From: Aliiroseovarius sp. F20344
GTDB taxonomy: Bacteria; Pseudomonadota; Alphaproteobacteria; Rhodobacterales; Rhodobacteraceae
NCBI RefSeq assembly: GCF_023016155.1
Contig: NZ_JALKBG010000008.1
Location: forward strand, 312,501 to 376,500
Reading direction: 5' to 3'
DNA length: 64,000 nucleotides
Shown here: positions 43,938-53,121 of the stretch, one piece after another
How the letters are laid out: the number at the start of each line of letters is the position of its first letter
How positions within the stretch are numbered: position 1 is the first letter of the stretch
Made by a program: the position numbers and the translations under genes
Notes under the pieces: model-generated
Database searches by the model: none
What the model saw: only the letters and a program-made list of their open reading frames with translations
Told to the model about the DNA's origin: nothing

Positions 43938-45443
43938 TTACTTCTTCTTTCCGAAGCCCGACAGGCCGGGGGGAAGGCCGCCGCCACCCAGTCCGGGCAG
44001 CTTGCCGCCCATGGCTTTTGCTGCCGCTTCAAGCGCTTTCGGGTCCATCGAGGATGGATCCATACCCGGAGGCATATCGGGCATTCCGCCACCTTTGCCG
44101 AACATGCCGCCCATGGCCTGTTTCAGCATCTTGCCTTTGCCCATTTTGCCCATCTTCTTCATCATGTCGCCCATCTGGCGCTGCATTTTTAGAAGCTTGT
44201 TCAGGTCGCTGACTTCCATGCCAGCCCCGGCGGCAATACGCTTTTTACGGCTAGCTTGCAGGATTTGGGGATTGGCGCGTTCGCGTTTGGTCATGGACTG
44301 GATCAGGGCGATCTGCTGTTTCAGCACCTTGTCATCCATGCCCGCGTCTTCGGCCTGTTTGGCCATTTTCTTCATGCCCGGCATCATTCCCATGATGCCC
44401 TGCATACCGCCCATCTTGATCATCTGCTCAAGCTGCATCTTCAGGTCGTTCATGTTGAACTGACCCTTCTGGAAGCGCTTCATCATGCGCTCGGCTTGCT
44501 GGGCCTCGATGGTTTCTTGGGCTTTCTCAACCAGCGAAACAATGTCGCCCATGCCAAGAATGCGGCCCGCGATCCGGTCGGGCTCGAACGTTTCAAGCGC
44601 GTCCATCTTTTCGCCAAGGCCGACGAATTTGATCGGCTTGCCAGTGACTGCGCGCATTGACAGCGCAGCACCGCCGCGTCCGTCACCATCCATGCGGGTC
44701 AGAACGACGCCCGAGACGCCGACTTTGTCGTCAAATTCCTGTGCGACCTCAACGGCAACCTGACCAGTCAGACCATCGACGACCAGCAGGGTTTCGCGCG
44801 GGTTGACCACGGCCGAGACTTCCTCCACCTCGCCCATCAGGACTTCGTCGATGTGCAGGCGCCCCGCAGTGTCGAGCATATAAACATCATAGCCGCCCAT
44901 CGTCGCCTGCTGCTTGGCACGCTTGGCTATGTCGACGGGTTTCTGGCCCGGAACGATCGGCAGGGTGTCCACGCCGATCTGTGTGCCCAGAACAGCCAAC
45001 TGATCCATAGCCGCCGGGCGGTAGATGTCGAGCGAGGCCATCAGAACCCGCTTGCCCTCTTTCTCGGTCAGTCGTTTGGCCAGCTTCGCCGTGGTCGTGG
45101 TTTTACCACCACCTTGCAGTCCGACCATCAGGATCGGGGCAGGGGGGCTGTCGACCTTCAGCGCGCCGGGCTCGCCTTCGCCGGTCAGGACGTCGACCAG
45201 CGCGTCGTGCACGATCTTGACGACCTGCTGGCCCGGTGTGACCGATTTGGTCACCGCTTGACCGGTGGCCTGTTCCTGCACCTTCTTCACAAAGTCGCGG
45301 GCCACTGGCAGCGAGACGTCAGCCTCAAGCAGCGCCACACGCACTTCGCGCAGGGCGGTTTTTACATCATCTTCGGACAGCGCACCCTGTTTCGTCAGGC
45401 GGTCAAAGACACCGGATAGGCGATCTGACAGGCTCTCAAACAT
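43938..45443 (-). CDS. ffh: signal recognition particle GTPase Ffh
   Basis: 501 residues from MFESLSDRLSGVFDRL with AAAGGAG upstream; the frame is open 53 codons further but not Ffh-like. N domain, then G domain with GLQGGGKTTTTAKLA (G1), DTAGRLHIDEVLM (G3) and VVLTRMDGDGRGGAAL (G4), and a Met-rich M domain (KMGGMQGIMGMMPGMKK) that binds signal peptides and 4.5S RNA. It ends in a long Met/Gly/Pro tail. Leads the translation locus. Confidence 0.97.
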   Translation of the reverse strand: MFESLSDRLSGVFDRLTKQGALSEDDVKTALREVRVALLEADVSLPVARDFVKKVQEQATGQAVTKSVTPGQQVVKIVHDALVDVLTGEGEPGALKVDSPPAPILMVGLQGGGKTTTTAKLAKRLTEKEGKRVLMASLDIYRPAAMDQLAVLGTQIGVDTLPIVPGQKPVDIAKRAKQQATMGGYDVYMLDTAGRLHIDEVLMGEVEEVSAVVNPRETLLVVDGLTGQVAVEVAQEFDDKVGVSGVVLTRMDGDGRGGAALSMRAVTGKPIKFVGLGEKMDALETFEPDRIAGRILGMGDIVSLVEKAQETIEAQQAERMMKRFQKGQFNMNDLKMQLEQMIKMGGMQGIMGMMPGMKKMAKQAEDAGMDDKVLKQQIALIQSMTKRERANPQILQASRKKRIAAGAGMEVSDLNKLLKMQRQMGDMMKKMGKMGKGKMLKQAMGGMFGKGGGMPDMPPGMDPSSMDPKALEAAAKAMGGKLPGLGGGGLPPGLSGFGKKK

Positions 45444-45532
45444 TTCGCGGCTCCTTTGCCGTTTCATTTCCCCCAAAGATAGGGGCGGGTTGCGCGTATC
45501 CCAAGGCCAAAACCGGGCTTCCAAACGATGAG

Positions 45533-45607
45533 CGCCCCTGTGGGCGTAACACGCTGACAGGGGGCGATCCCGGCTTGGGCCATGGGACCGGAAGTTTCGC
45601 ACTTCCG
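45533..45607. other. two hairpins in the ffh leader region
   Basis: CGCCCCTGT with ACAGGGGGCG (45533-45566) and CGGAAGT with ACTTCCG (45589-45607, loop TTCGC). They lie in the 179-bp gap between the membrane-protein gene and ffh. No T run follows, so they are more likely leader structure than a terminator; the SRP RNA consensus is not present. Confidence 0.4.
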
Positions 45608-45622
45608 AGATTTGGGGCGGAG

Positions 45623-46126
45623 TTACGGGTTTCGGGGTGCAGAGTCAAGCTGCATTGGGCTTAAATGCGCTTCAATCCACGCATTGATTGCGTCTGCCGT
45701 GCGTCGCGGTCCGGACCCGTTGGTGTAGTAGGACTCAACCGGCAGGTTGGGCTGCCCATTCATCACCAAAACCGGACGATACATGGTGGATCCGTCACTT
45801 CGGGTTTCTTCAAGCTCGGCCCCGCGGAGCGCGTCCAATGGATAGACATCTTGTGCGTATCCCAGCACAGAACGCTTTCGTTTCACGATCTGTCCGGCCT
45901 CCATATCAAGGATCAACTGCACGCGCTTGGCAAATACCATGAAACAGATGCCCCAAACGACAGTGCCTATCCCGGCGAACATCAGACCGAACAGCAGCTC
46001 TCCGTTCAGAAGGGCACTCCCCCCGATGGCCAGAAAAATCAGCAACCCGGCAATCATGCCAAGCGAAAGAAGCCACGGTTTATGATCAAGGATCAGCATC
46101 TCTTGCGTGTTTGTCAGGACCTTCAT
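45623..46126 (-). CDS. hypothetical membrane protein
   Basis: 167 residues from MKVLTNTQEMLILDH; an earlier in-frame start at 46234 is unlikely. Two membrane helices (about 21-42 and 48-70) then a C-terminal cytosolic domain with VQLILDMEAGQIVKRKRSVLGY. The pattern resembles small PH-like membrane proteins, but no family can be named. Divergent from the universal stress protein gene. Confidence 0.75.
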   Translation of the reverse strand: MKVLTNTQEMLILDHKPWLLSLGMIAGLLIFLAIGGSALLNGELLFGLMFAGIGTVVWGICFMVFAKRVQLILDMEAGQIVKRKRSVLGYAQDVYPLDALRGAELEETRSDGSTMYRPVLVMNGQPNLPVESYYTNGSGPRRTADAINAWIEAHLSPMQLDSAPRNP

Positions 46127-46257
46127 GTGGGCAGAGTAGGCGGAAAACCAAGCCAGATAAAGCGTCTGTGGTGTTTGACCTGTGTCATGGTGGAGGGCAG
46201 AGGCGCAGGGTATTCGTAAAGAAATGCTGAACACTGAAAATAAAAAGGAGCTCAGTG

Positions 46258-46665
46258 ATGTATAAAAATGTTCTCGTGCCGATCGCTTTGGATCACGACC
46301 GCGATACGTCAGAAGCCCTGCATATCGCCAAGGCTGTCGCCGCTGATGGCGCCAAGATCACCGCCCTGCATGTCATGGAGGAGGTGCCTGCATACGTGGC
46401 GCAATACCTGCCGGAAGGGCAGCTTGAAAGTAATATTCACGAACTGGAAAGCCGGTTGAAGGAAGCGTTAACGGAATCGCCGGATGTTTCTATCGCGGTC
46501 GTCTCTGGGCATGCAGGCCACGCGATTGTGGATTATGCCAAGGAACACAAGGTTGATTGTATTGTGGTGGCATCGCACCGTCCGGGGCTGACCGATTTCT
46601 TCCTTGGATCGACGGCTGCACGTGTTGTGCGCCACGCCCCCTGTGCTGTTCACGTCTCACGCTGA
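46258..46665 (+). CDS. universal stress protein (UspA family)
   Basis: 135 residues from ATG 46258 with AGGAG at 46246. YKNVLVPIALDHDRDTSEAL and the nucleotide-binding end ASHRPGLTDFFLGSTAARVVRHAPC (G-2x-G-9x-GST pattern) mark an ATP-binding-type Usp. Small dimeric cytosolic protein for stress survival. Followed by its own terminator. Confidence 0.93.
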   Translation: MYKNVLVPIALDHDRDTSEALHIAKAVAADGAKITALHVMEEVPAYVAQYLPEGQLESNIHELESRLKEALTESPDVSIAVVSGHAGHAIVDYAKEHKVDCIVVASHRPGLTDFFLGSTAARVVRHAPCAVHVSR

Positions 46666-46693
46666 TACCCTCCCTTATTCGCGTGACCAACTG

Positions 46694-46718
46694 GCGGGCC
46701 CCTTGTGGCCCGCTTTTT
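46694..46718 (+). terminator. terminator after usp
   Basis: GCGGGCC / GGCCCGC with loop CCTTGT and TTTTT tail. Confidence 0.9.
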
Positions 46719-46751
46719 CATGCCTACATTCCCCTTAAGACAGGAGGGTTG

Positions 46752-47144
46752 ATGATGAAGTGTCCCGTGGATGGAACCGAGCTTTTGATGACAGAACGCC
46801 AAGGGGTGGAAATCGACTATTGCCCCAAATGTCGTGGTGTCTGGTTGGATCGGGGCGAATTGGACAAGATCATCGAAAAAGCGACCCCCGCGATCGAGCT
46901 GGACGATCCCGATCCATATGTCGCGCCCCCGCCGCCGCCCTCCGAGCCTGTTCGCCAAGGCGAACCCCGCCGCATGCGATCGCGCGAAGAGATGGAGCGC
47001 GGGGCCGGGATGAAGCCCGGATCATCACGTAAGCGTCGATATGACGATGACGACTACGATGACGACGAGTACCGCCACGCCAAGCGCTACAAGAAGAAGC
47101 GCCGCAAATCGGTCCTATCAGAGCTTTTTGACATCTTTGACTGA
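46752..47144 (+). CDS. zinc-ribbon (zf-TFIIB) protein with acidic/basic tail
   Basis: 130 residues from ATG 46752 after AGGAGGG (46742-46748). CPVDGTELLM and CPKCRGVWLDRGELDKII form the zf-TFIIB four-cysteine ribbon. The rest is low complexity: a Pro stretch, then RKRRYDDDDYDDDEYRHAKR and a C-terminal basic run ending SELFDIFD. Function of this small family is not established. Confidence 0.88.
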   Translation: MMKCPVDGTELLMTERQGVEIDYCPKCRGVWLDRGELDKIIEKATPAIELDDPDPYVAPPPPPSEPVRQGEPRRMRSREEMERGAGMKPGSSRKRRYDDDDYDDDEYRHAKRYKKKRRKSVLSELFDIFD

Positions 47145-47155
47145 CCCCGAGGCAA

Positions 47156-47177
47156 GATCACATATTCATATGTGATC
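47156..47177. promoter_or_regulatory. 22-bp palindrome upstream of ABM monooxygenase
   Basis: GATCACATA - TTCA - TATGTGATC, perfect 9-bp arms, 38 bp before the start. No T run follows, so an operator is likelier than a terminator. No regulator gene is adjacent. Confidence 0.55.
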
Positions 47178-47214
47178 GAATTGCGGCTAGGCTTCTTTCC
47201 ATAAGGAGGAAGCC

Positions 47215-47535
47215 ATGCCCAAAATCAGCAAAGCCCCCGATTACCAAACCGTTATCACCACGTTCGAGATGACACCCGGCACTTGTCAGGATCTTCTTGA
47301 TGCGCTGACGGATGCCTACACGGATTTTATTTCAAAACAGCCCGGATTTGTGGGCGCTGGCCTTCATGTGAATGATGCCCAGACCCGTATTGCAAACTAC
47401 AGCCAGTGGAAGCGACGCGAAGACTTTCAAGCCATGCTGCGAACGGATGAAATGCGCGAGCGTAATCGTAAGATTGCTGCTTTGTGCAAAAGCTTCGAAC
47501 CCGTCATGTATGACGTTTTTGAAACCTTTAACTAA
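47215..47535 (+). CDS. antibiotic-biosynthesis-monooxygenase (ABM) domain protein
   Basis: 106 residues. Ferredoxin-like ABM fold with FISKQPGFVGAGLHVNDAQ and ANYSQWKRREDFQAML. Members may be heme or quinol-type monooxygenases or just dimeric small-molecule binders. AAGGAGGA precedes the start. The rhodanese gene follows 16 bp later and is probably cotranscribed. Confidence 0.85.
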   Translation: MPKISKAPDYQTVITTFEMTPGTCQDLLDALTDAYTDFISKQPGFVGAGLHVNDAQTRIANYSQWKRREDFQAMLRTDEMRERNRKIAALCKSFEPVMYDVFETFN

Positions 47536-47551
47536 GTCAGTCGAGGACCCC

Positions 47552-48139
47552 ATGAAAACATTCACCGCCGCTGCCTCCCTTTTTCTGGCCACCACGCCTT
47601 TGTTTGCTGAGGGGGTCAATATTCGCCCTGACGTGTCCTCGGTCACAGTCGAAACAGAAGGTGGCCCCGTAGAAATTATGCGCAATCAGGATACCGCAAA
47701 CGAGCTTTCGGGCGAATGGGCGCGCACCTCGCGGCCTTGTCCAAATTTCTGCGTTCAGCCCATGGTGCCCGCGCCGGGTGTGACCCCGATAGGAGAGCTG
47801 GAACTGCTCGAGATGCTTCAAGATCCGGTGGCCATCGTTGTGGACAGCCGCGTTTCTTCGGATCATGAAACCGGCACAATTCCGGGTGCAATCTCAATTC
47901 CTTACAACGAGGCGCCAGATCGACTGGATGAACTTGGCTGCGAGGTTGATTTCGACGGATTCGATTGTGAAGCCGCATTGCCCGTGGCGCTGTTTTGCAA
48001 CGGGAACTGGTGTGGGCAATCCCCAACCGCCGCCCGGCGCATGATCGAAGCAGGCTTTCCCGCCGATAAGATCCATTACTACCGCGGTGGCATGCATGCT
48101 TGGCGCATGCTGGGTATGACGGTCACGGGCGAGAACTAA
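47552..48139 (+). CDS. secreted rhodanese-like protein
   Basis: 195 residues from ATG 47552. Sec signal peptide MKTFTAAASLFLATTPLFA. A rhodanese fold follows, with VVDSRVSSDHETGTIPGAISIPY and the active-site loop FCNGNWCGQSPTA (catalytic Cys in CNGNWCGQS). Periplasmic sulfurtransferase-like proteins of this sort may act in sulfur or thiol chemistry; the substrate is unknown. An extra Cys pair (RPCPNFCVQP) sits near residue 60. Confidence 0.87.
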   Translation: MKTFTAAASLFLATTPLFAEGVNIRPDVSSVTVETEGGPVEIMRNQDTANELSGEWARTSRPCPNFCVQPMVPAPGVTPIGELELLEMLQDPVAIVVDSRVSSDHETGTIPGAISIPYNEAPDRLDELGCEVDFDGFDCEAALPVALFCNGNWCGQSPTAARRMIEAGFPADKIHYYRGGMHAWRMLGMTVTGEN

Positions 48140-48230
48140 AAACGGTCAGGCGAGCCCCCATTGACCTTGGTCTTTGGGATCCCCATTCTTTGCAGGTGCC
48201 AGAAAATGGCACTTATGATGGAACGGGATC

Positions 48231-48629
48231 ATGGCTCGCCACTTTAAACTGCTAAAAACCAGTGTCTTGGCATTTGGCTTCGCCATCGCCGCACAAGTTG
48301 CCGTGGCCAGCGAGCAGATTGGTGCATTCACCGTGTTCATAGGCAAGCCCGATCTGTCCAATGCCAAAGGGGCCGCTTTGTCGGACCCAGCAAGCATTTT
48401 ACGACGGGATCGCGCGAATTATCACCGGTTTGGGGTCAGCCAACCGGGGGACGAATGGGATCCCTATTTTGGGTCCAATAAAAGCCGCAAGAACATCAAA
48501 GCCTTGCTTGAAAAGGGCGGCATTGGCCCGAAAGCTGCCAAGCGGTTTAAGAATGGTGGGACCGTTCTGATCCGTGTCATGGGCGCGGGCGGAAAGCCAA
48601 CCGCGATCATGGTTTCAGTCCCGAACTAG
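48231..48629 (+). CDS. secreted hypothetical protein
   Basis: 132 residues with a signal peptide ending at VAVASEQ. The remainder, GKPDLSNAKGAALSD...RFGVSQPGDEWDPYFGSNKSRKN, has no recognised domain. The gene faces the lipoprotein gene convergently. Confidence 0.72.
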   Translation: MARHFKLLKTSVLAFGFAIAAQVAVASEQIGAFTVFIGKPDLSNAKGAALSDPASILRRDRANYHRFGVSQPGDEWDPYFGSNKSRKNIKALLEKGGIGPKAAKRFKNGGTVLIRVMGAGGKPTAIMVSVPN

Positions 48630-48637
48630 AAAGCGTC

Positions 48638-49030
48638 TTATTCGCGGTAGGCACGAACGCAGGCGTCGCGCGCCGCAATTGCCCGCGGTTCAAGCTTTCT
48701 TTGATGTGCTTTCAATCGCGCCAGTTTCTTTTGAACATCATCCATGTCTACGGACACGGGCGTTTCAATCGTATGGAAACGTGTTCTGCGGCAAGGGAAG
48801 GGCTTTTTGTCCTTGGTATAGCAAATGCGGGTGTCGGTATACGGCACTGATTGCCGGTGCAGTGCGTATCCACGGGCAAGCGTTTCTTCAAGCTTAGCAA
48901 TCTGCGCAGTAACTGCCCGGTATTCTGAGGTTTCGCGCGCAATGCATTGCTGCTGGGGCGTTGCACATGCGGATAGCAAAGCCAACATGGCTCCGAAGGC
49001 TGCGACACGATATCTTTTCACTCCGAACAT
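48638..49030 (-). CDS. lipoprotein, coiled-coil rich
   Basis: 130 residues. Lipobox LLSAC at about residue 20-22 of the signal, then EYRAVTAQIAKLEETLARGY and DDVQKKLARLKAHQRKLEPR, both helical. Six Cys in total. Probably anchored to the outer or inner membrane; no family name. Confidence 0.75.
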   Translation of the reverse strand: MFGVKRYRVAAFGAMLALLSACATPQQQCIARETSEYRAVTAQIAKLEETLARGYALHRQSVPYTDTRICYTKDKKPFPCRRTRFHTIETPVSVDMDDVQKKLARLKAHQRKLEPRAIAARDACVRAYRE

Positions 49031-49191
49031 TCAGCACCCTCCTGCCAATCGATATTTCGGTGATCCTATCATAGCGGGAAACGACAGCCTGCAAAAGCAG
49101 ATCGGATTAGACGGATAGGTGGCAAACAAATTCAATCCCGCTTGTGTGTATTGGGCGGTTTCGGTATCCGTGCTGCAAAGGAGCAGTTGAC

Positions 49192-50988
49192 ATGGCAAGA
49201 CAGGCAGGCGCGTCCAGCGTCGAGATGGACGAACGCGAGAAATCCAAACGTATCGGTGCCTTGTCGGGCCTGTGGCCATTCATGCGCCCTTACCGTGCTT
49301 GGATCTTAGCCGCGTTTGTTGCGCTGGTGTTTACCGCCGGAATCTCCCTGATCCTGCCAATCGCTGTTCGTCGTGTTGTTGATGGATTCGGGGAAGCCAC
49401 ACCGCAACTCTTGGACAAGTACTTCACGGCAGCACTTGGTGTGGCGTCGCTGCTCGCGCTGGGCACAGGGCTTCGGTACTATCTGGTCACCCGGTTGGGG
49501 GAACGGATCGTCTCGGATATTCGCAAGGCGGTCTTTGATCGAGTCGTGGGAATGAGCCCTGCTTTTTATGAGAAAATCATGACCGGAGAGGTGCTGTCGC
49601 GCATCACCACGGATACCACGTTGATCCTGTCGGTTATCGGCTCGTCAGTGTCTGTCGCCCTGCGCAATGTGTTCATCTTCTTTGGCGGCATGGTCCTGAT
49701 GCTGTTCACGTCTGCCAAGCTGACTGGACTTGTGTTGTTGATCGTACCCGTTGTTATCGTGCCGATCATCGTTCTGGGGCGTCGCTTACGTGTTCTGGGC
49801 CGTGAAAATCAGGAATGGATTGCCAAAAGCTCGGGCAATGCATCCGAAGCGCTGTCGTCTGTTCAAACAGTGCAGGCCTTCACGCATGAAAACCTCAGCC
49901 GGAATGAATTCGCGGGCTTGACCGAAAAAAGCTTCATCTCGGCCAAACAGCGCATCGGCACCCGTGCCGTAATGACGGTGATTGTAATTTCGCTGATCTT
50001 CTCAGGCGTCGTAGGTGTGCTTTGGATCGGGATGCGGGACGTCACGGCTGGTGACATCTCAATCGGGGCGCTAGTGCAGTTTGTAATCTATTCGGTCATG
50101 GTCGCAGGCGCTGTTGGCGCTTTGTCTGAGATTTGGAGCGAATTGCAGCGCGCAGCGGGGGCCACAGAACGGCTGGTTGAGCTTTTGAATGCGGACGATC
50201 AGGTGAAAGACCCTGAGTACCCTATTGCGATCACTCAGCGCCCGACCGGTGCCTTGTGCTTTGACAAGGTGACATTCCACTATCCAGCCCGACCCAACCA
50301 AGCAGCGTTGGAAGAGGTCTCGCTTGATGTTGCGGCGGGTGAAACCGTGGCGCTTGTAGGCCCATCTGGTGCAGGCAAGTCGACCATCATCCAATTGATC
50401 CAACGTTTCTATGATCCGGAGCAAGGCGCAGTCACCATGGATGGCGTCGATCTACGCGATATGCAGCGTGATGATTTCCGCAAATACGTCGCCCTTGTGC
50501 CGCAAGACGCAGTAATCTTTGCCGCTTCCGCCCGCGAAAACATTCGCTTCGGTCGCCCAGATGCCTCGGACGCCGAGGTCGAAGCCGCCGCCAAAGCCGC
50601 CGCCGCGCATGAGTTCCTGTCTCGATTGCCAGAAGGGTATGACACCTATGTGGGCGAGCGTGGCGTGATGCTGTCGGGTGGTCAAAAGCAACGTATCGCC
50701 ATCGCGCGTGCGATCCTGCGTGATGCACCGATCCTGCTGTTGGACGAAGCGACCTCGGCTCTTGATGCGGAAAGCGAACGCTTGGTTCAGGGCGCTGTGG
50801 ATGAGCTTGCTCAGGGACGCACAACGCTGATTGTTGCGCACCGTCTGGCGACCGTGAAAAAGGCCGACAGGATTGTGGTCTTTGATGAAGGTCGCATCGT
50901 TGCACAAGGCACGCATGATGAATTGGTTGCCCAAGACGGCCTTTACGCCCGCTTGGCCCGCTTGCAGTTCACCGAAGGACAGATCTAA
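49192..50988 (+). CDS. ABC exporter, MsbA/lipid-A-like permease-ATPase fusion
   Basis: 598 residues from ATG 49192 (AAAGGAGC upstream). Six-helix transmembrane domain (about 25-320) with the ABC_membrane coupling stretch, then GPSGAGKSTI, LSGGQKQRI and LLLDEATSALDAESERLV. Half-transporter that should dimerise to export lipid or drug. The closest group is MsbA-like bacterial ABCB proteins; lipid A as the cargo is not shown. Confidence 0.93.
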   Translation: MARQAGASSVEMDEREKSKRIGALSGLWPFMRPYRAWILAAFVALVFTAGISLILPIAVRRVVDGFGEATPQLLDKYFTAALGVASLLALGTGLRYYLVTRLGERIVSDIRKAVFDRVVGMSPAFYEKIMTGEVLSRITTDTTLILSVIGSSVSVALRNVFIFFGGMVLMLFTSAKLTGLVLLIVPVVIVPIIVLGRRLRVLGRENQEWIAKSSGNASEALSSVQTVQAFTHENLSRNEFAGLTEKSFISAKQRIGTRAVMTVIVISLIFSGVVGVLWIGMRDVTAGDISIGALVQFVIYSVMVAGAVGALSEIWSELQRAAGATERLVELLNADDQVKDPEYPIAITQRPTGALCFDKVTFHYPARPNQAALEEVSLDVAAGETVALVGPSGAGKSTIIQLIQRFYDPEQGAVTMDGVDLRDMQRDDFRKYVALVPQDAVIFAASARENIRFGRPDASDAEVEAAAKAAAAHEFLSRLPEGYDTYVGERGVMLSGGQKQRIAIARAILRDAPILLLDEATSALDAESERLVQGAVDELAQGRTTLIVAHRLATVKKADRIVVFDEGRIVAQGTHDELVAQDGLYARLARLQFTEGQI

Positions 50989-51063
50989 GCCGCAACGGCA
51001 TCTGATCAGCCTCAAATCACGGGTGAGCTGCGTCTTCGCGCCCGTAATGCACGGTGATTTACC

Positions 51064-51078
51064 TTCCGTAAACGTCAA
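51064..51078. promoter_or_regulatory. candidate LiuR/FadR-like operator before acyl-CoA synthetase gene
   Basis: TTCCGTAAACGTCAA resembles the LiuR-type consensus TTACGTAAACGTCAA (one mismatch), about 95 bp before the start. LiuR controls branched-chain and fatty-acid genes in proteobacteria. Single match judged by eye. Confidence 0.3.
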
Positions 51079-51172
51079 TTCCACGTCACGTCAGACTTGC
51101 GGGAAATCACATTTACGCCCATGCTCATTCCTTAATATCAGCCTGTAAAAACAGGCGAAGGGAGGACAATCT

Positions 51173-53065
51173 ATGTATGAATTTGGGTCGATGTTTGATC
51201 GGGATGCGGTCGAGGCCGAAATGTCGTGGGATGCGCGCGACAAACCAAGCACACTTTATCAGATGCTCGAGCGGACTGCGAAAGCATTCCCTAACCACCC
51301 GGCGGCGTCGTTTCAGATCACATCAGGTCCCTCGGATCCAAAAGAGACCGTGACATGGCGGGAAATGCTGGAGCGCTCTTGCCAGGCTGCCAACCTATTT
51401 CGATCTTTGGGCATCGGTGAAGAAGATGTTGTGGCCTACCTTCTGCCGAACTCGAACGAAACCATCTATACCCTCATGGGGGCAGGTACTGCCGGGATCG
51501 TAAATCCGATCAATCCGCTTTTGGACGCCGAACAAGTGGCCGGCATTCTGAAAGAAACGGGCGCAAAGGTCTTGGTGACCCTGAAGGCCTTCCCGAAATC
51601 AGAAGTTGCCCAACTTGCAAATGAAGCCGTTTCGATGGCCCCTAACGTCGAGACCGTTCTGGAAATTGACCTGAACAAATATCTGAAGCCGCCTAAAAGC
51701 TGGCTGGTGCCGCTGTTGCGCCCGAAGAACCCGGTGAAACACAATGCAAAGGTGTTGGATTTTGTCGCAGAGATGAAACGACAGAACACCACTTTGGATT
51801 TTGAGGATAAGTCCGAAGATCGTGTTGCCGCATATTTCCACACAGGTGGCACCACGGGCACGCCGAAGGTGGCGCAGCACAAGAACTCGGGCATGGTTTA
51901 TAACGGCTGGCTGGGCGCAAATCTGTTGTTCGATGAGAACGATGTGATCATGTGCCCCTTGCCGCTTTTCCACGTCTTCGCGGTGCATGTGATCTGGATG
52001 TCTTGCCTGATGTCCGGCGCGCATTTTGTGCATCCAACTCCGGCTGGATATCGCGGGGACGGCGTATTCGATAACTTCTGGAAGCTTATCGAACGCTACA
52101 AAGTTAGCTTCATGATTACGGTTCCGACTGCGATATCAGCCCTGATGCAGCGGCCTGTAGATGCAGATGTCTCTTCCCTGAAAACCGCGTTTTCAGGCTC
52201 GGCGCCGCTTCCGATCGAGCTTTACAATCGGTTCGTCGAGGCAACCGGCGTGAACATCGTAGAAGGCTATGGCTTGACCGAGGCAACTTGCCTTGTCTCC
52301 TGTAACCCTCCGACAGGTGCCAAAAAGGTTGGATCTGTGGGGGTTCCTTTCCCGTACACGGATGTGAAAATCCTGACCTGCGACGGTGAAGGCACTGTTC
52401 TGAAAGAACATGGCGTGGATGAAGTAGGTGAGATCTGCCTGTCCAACCCTGGCGTCTTCACGGGCAGCACCTACACGGAAGAAGCCAAGAACGCAGGACT
52501 TTTTGCGCAAGGCACGCATCTGCGCACAGGTGATCTGGGTCGTCTGGATGAAGAGGGCTATCTATGGATCACGGGCCGCGCAAAGGATTTGATCATTCGT
52601 GGGGGCCACAACATTGACCCCGCCGAGATTGAAGAGGTTTTGGCCGGGCACGAGGCCGTCGCCATGGTCGGCGCGATTGGCCAGCCGGACAGCTATGCGG
52701 GTGAGCTTCCATGCGCCTATGTCGAACTGGTCGGCGGGGCGCAGGTCACCCCAGAAGAACTGATGGATTACGCCAAGAAACACATCCATGAGAAAGCCGC
52801 GCTGCCCAAGCATGTGGAAATTCTGGACGAGCTGCCAAAAACAGCCGTGGGTAAAGTTTTCAAACCCGACCTGCGCAAATCCGCGATCACACGCGTTTAT
52901 GACAAAGCGCTGGAAGATGCTGGTCACGCAGCACATGTCTATGAAGTGATCGATGACAAAAAACGCGGTTTAGTGGCGCGCCTGAAAGCAACAGGCGATG
53001 TCGATTTCGAGGCCGTGAAACACTGCCTTGGGGAATTCACACGTCCGTTTGAGTGGATGGAGTGA
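51173..53065 (+). CDS. AMP-dependent acyl-CoA synthetase
   Basis: 630 residues. Adenylation core: FHTGGTTGTPKVAQHK (P-loop-like AMP motif), VEGYGLTEATCL, TGDLGRLDEEGYLWITGRAKDLI, and the C-terminal lid Lys in KTAVGKVFKPDLRK. Activates fatty or aromatic acids as CoA thioesters; chain length unknown. Followed by a terminator. Confidence 0.93.
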   Translation: MYEFGSMFDRDAVEAEMSWDARDKPSTLYQMLERTAKAFPNHPAASFQITSGPSDPKETVTWREMLERSCQAANLFRSLGIGEEDVVAYLLPNSNETIYTLMGAGTAGIVNPINPLLDAEQVAGILKETGAKVLVTLKAFPKSEVAQLANEAVSMAPNVETVLEIDLNKYLKPPKSWLVPLLRPKNPVKHNAKVLDFVAEMKRQNTTLDFEDKSEDRVAAYFHTGGTTGTPKVAQHKNSGMVYNGWLGANLLFDENDVIMCPLPLFHVFAVHVIWMSCLMSGAHFVHPTPAGYRGDGVFDNFWKLIERYKVSFMITVPTAISALMQRPVDADVSSLKTAFSGSAPLPIELYNRFVEATGVNIVEGYGLTEATCLVSCNPPTGAKKVGSVGVPFPYTDVKILTCDGEGTVLKEHGVDEVGEICLSNPGVFTGSTYTEEAKNAGLFAQGTHLRTGDLGRLDEEGYLWITGRAKDLIIRGGHNIDPAEIEEVLAGHEAVAMVGAIGQPDSYAGELPCAYVELVGGAQVTPEELMDYAKKHIHEKAALPKHVEILDELPKTAVGKVFKPDLRKSAITRVYDKALEDAGHAAHVYEVIDDKKRGLVARLKATGDVDFEAVKHCLGEFTRPFEWME

Positions 53066-53096
53066 TCCAACTAGCAGCGCTTTAAGTTAGAATATC

Positions 53097-53121
53097 AGGG
53101 CGGCCTTTAGGTCGCCCTTTT
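53097..53121 (+). terminator. terminator of acyl-CoA synthetase gene
   Basis: AGGGCGGCC / GGTCGCCCT (one wobble), loop TTTA, T-rich tail. Confidence 0.85.

Noticed and set aside
45533-45607. Possible 4.5S SRP RNA upstream of ffh
   Set aside because: The conserved GGTCAGGTCCGGAAGGAAGCAG-type loop is absent.
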